Positions 63,038-64,000 of a stretch of 64,000 nucleotides of DNA are shown in pieces. Made by a program: the position numbers and the translations under genes. The stretch is taken from contig NZ_CP131039.1 in the NCBI RefSeq assembly GCF_030657335.1, positions 1,752,501 through 1,816,500 on the forward strand. Reading direction: 5' to 3'. Position 1 is the stretch's first letter; each line of letters starts with the position of its first letter. The notes under the pieces are model-generated. The model searched no databases. It was not told the origin of the DNA and saw only the letters and a program-made list of their open reading frames with translations. The stretch comes from Croceibacterium aestuarii. Its GTDB lineage: Bacteria > Pseudomonadota > Alphaproteobacteria > Sphingomonadales > Sphingomonadaceae.

Positions 63038-63481
63038 TTATGCCGTCGTCTTCTTCTGACGGCCGCGGCGCTGCCCGGGCTTGCGGCCAAGGCCGATCTT
63101 CTTGGCCAACTCGCGGCGCTTTTCCGCGTAGTCCGGCGCGACCATCGGATAATCCGAAGCCAGACCCCAGCGCGCCCGGTATTCGTCGGGCGTGAGGCCG
63201 TGGTCGGTCATCAGGTGGCGTTTGAGCATCTTCATCTTCTTGCCGTCTTCCAGGCAGACGATGTGGTCCTTCTTGACCGACGAGCGAACCGAGACGGCCG
63301 GCTCCGGCTTTGCTTCGGCCGCCGCGCCGTCACCGCCGAGACCGGACAATGTCGAATGGACGGTCTGGATCAGCGCTGAAATGTCTTCGGAGGCAATCGA
63401 ATTGTTGGAGACATAAGAGACAACGATGTCGGTAGTGTGGGTGATCAGCGTTTCCGCCAGATCGCCATGTACTTCTTCCAT
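63038..63481 (-). CDS. mucR: Ros/MucR-family transcriptional regulator
   Basis: 147 aa. The C-terminal zinc-finger-like domain is IVCLEDGKKMKMLKRHLMTDHGLTPDEYRARWGL. Ros has Cys-x2-Cys; here the second Cys is Asp79 (C76-L-E-D79), with His89 and His94 present. MucR proteins silence genes for envelope and exopolysaccharides or act in cell-cycle control. The ATG at 63481 has GAGG 7 nt upstream; the TTG two codons before is not needed. An intrinsic terminator follows it. Confidence 0.92.
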   Translation of the reverse strand: MEEVHGDLAETLITHTTDIVVSYVSNNSIASEDISALIQTVHSTLSGLGGDGAAAEAKPEPAVSVRSSVKKDHIVCLEDGKKMKMLKRHLMTDHGLTPDEYRARWGLASDYPMVAPDYAEKRRELAKKIGLGRKPGQRRGRQKKTTA

Positions 63482-63500
63482 TGGCAAACCTCATTACAGT

Positions 63501-63514
63501 CGTTCGGACGAACG
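63501..63514. promoter_or_regulatory. Short palindrome upstream of mucR
   Basis: CGTTCG-GA-CGAACG, 20 bp before the mucR start, is a perfect 6-bp-arm inverted repeat. It could be an operator in the mucR leader; the evidence is symmetry and position only. Confidence 0.25.
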
Positions 63515-63639
63515 GCTTTCACCTATTCATCCGCGCGCACCCTGCCCGGCATTTGGACTAAGGGTCGGGGCTTTGCAAGGGTGGGCAAAGACCTAATCGT
63601 AGCGTTGATTGACCGTTTACCTCGATGTCGCGGCGCGAT

Positions 63640-64000
63640 TCAGATCGAACAGGCGTAGGTGATTGCATCGAGCGGACCGTTACGCGCACCGCGATAGTAA
63701 TCGCGGCGACGACCGACGGGCTCGAAGCCGAATTTCGCATAGAGAATTTGCGCCGGGTTGCCGTCGCGCATCTCAAGACACAGCCGCGTCGTACCCCGCC
63801 CTCGGGCCTCTTCAAGCAGACGTTGCATCAGCGTCCGGCCGATGCCGCGGCGCCTGGCTTGCGGATGGACCGCTATGAGCAAGAGTTCCTCCTCGCCAGC
63901 AGCTCCGCGCGTCATCAGGAAGCCGGCTGCGGGTTCGCCATCGCGCGGCTGGGCGCCATCGGCGCCAGCGAGCAGGTAATAGGTGTTCGGCAGGGCCAGC
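63640..64000 (-). CDS. rimI: RimI-like ribosomal-protein-alanine N-acetyltransferase (5' end beyond window)
   Basis: The visible C-terminal 119 residues form a GNAT domain: AAGFLMTRGAAGEEELLLIAVHPQARRRGIGRTLMQRLLEEARGRG (with the acetyl-CoA loop RRRGIG) and LEMRDGNPAQILYAKFGFEPVGRRRDYY. These match RimI, which acetylates the N-terminus of ribosomal protein S18. The frame continues to the window edge, so the N-terminus is not seen. It ends 158 bp before mucR. Confidence 0.88.
   Translation of the reverse strand, partial: LALPNTYYLLAGADGAQPRDGEPAAGFLMTRGAAGEEELLLIAVHPQARRRGIGRTLMQRLLEEARGRGTTRLCLEMRDGNPAQILYAKFGFEPVGRRRDYYRGARNGPLDAITYACSI

Noticed and set aside
1-64000. tRNA, rRNA, CRISPR arrays, IS elements, prophage or integration sites
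   Set aside because: I scanned for T-loop-like GTTCRAATC patterns, spaced repeats, transposase or integrase motifs and long terminal repeats, and found none. A covariance-model tRNA search and a repeat finder would settle this.

Overview
This 64 kb window is a GC-rich, gene-dense piece of a bacterial chromosome. Gene content points to an alphaproteobacterium of the order Sphingomonadales, probably Erythrobacteraceae. The main indicators are a LOV-domain HWE histidine kinase next to a single-domain receiver, a Ros/MucR regulator beside Fur, DUF1489, an alphaproteobacterial-type GshA, a DciA-dsbA-dsbA-smc block divergent from mutY, and the miaB-phoH-ybeY-corC order. This placement is inferred from protein families, not from a database search. 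I saw no rRNA, tRNA, CRISPR array, insertion sequence, phage gene or compositional island. Both ends cut a gene: purQ on the left and a rimI-like acetyltransferase on the right.

Layout. 1-4.8 kb: purine genes purQ, purS and purC on the minus strand, with a secreted M16 zinc protease between purS and purC. 4.9-15.2 kb: a secreted cupin protein, a CPA1 antiporter, a diiron-type hydrolase divergent from a TetR regulator, an S41 protease, YgfZ, two EamA permeases, a LOV kinase/receiver pair and PyrC. 15.3-25.5 kb: envelope proteins, AstD, SelO, an alpha/beta hydrolase coupled to a glycosyltransferase, YfgM-BamB and a membrane methyltransferase-like protein. 25.5-34.8 kb: GshA, RsmE, UbiA, the SRAP protein YedK, a SoxR-controlled VOC/arylamine N-acetyltransferase operon, PPK2 and a ClpP-like protease. 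35-46.3 kb: a PQQ-type sugar dehydrogenase, a DUF6152 gene pair behind a clear operator, an SLC13 carrier, SMC, two DsbA proteins, DciA and MutY. 46.3-56 kb: a serine hydrolase, NudC, a FrnE-like oxidoreductase, an aldolase-like PLP enzyme, an ion channel, DUF1489, a TetR-GT1 operon, MgtE and a cyclophilin. 56-64 kb: LysR, CorC, YbeY, PhoH, MiaB, PlsC, Fur, MucR and RimI.

Most genes are core metabolism, envelope biogenesis, genome maintenance and RNA maturation. The most informative non-coding signals are a SoxR box inside a 19-bp promoter spacer upstream of a detoxification pair, repeated operator sites upstream of the TetR-GT1 operon, a perfect inverted repeat inside the putative DUF6152 promoter, a terminator-like hairpin in the purC leader, and a terminator between mucR and fur that leaves almost no room for a fur promoter. 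I see no large novel multi-gene system. The strongest candidates for new biology are these regulatory arrangements and three enzymes with substituted key residues: a ClpP-like protease with Ser-His-Asn, a GT1 enzyme without the usual His, and a MucR with Asp in place of a zinc-ligand Cys.
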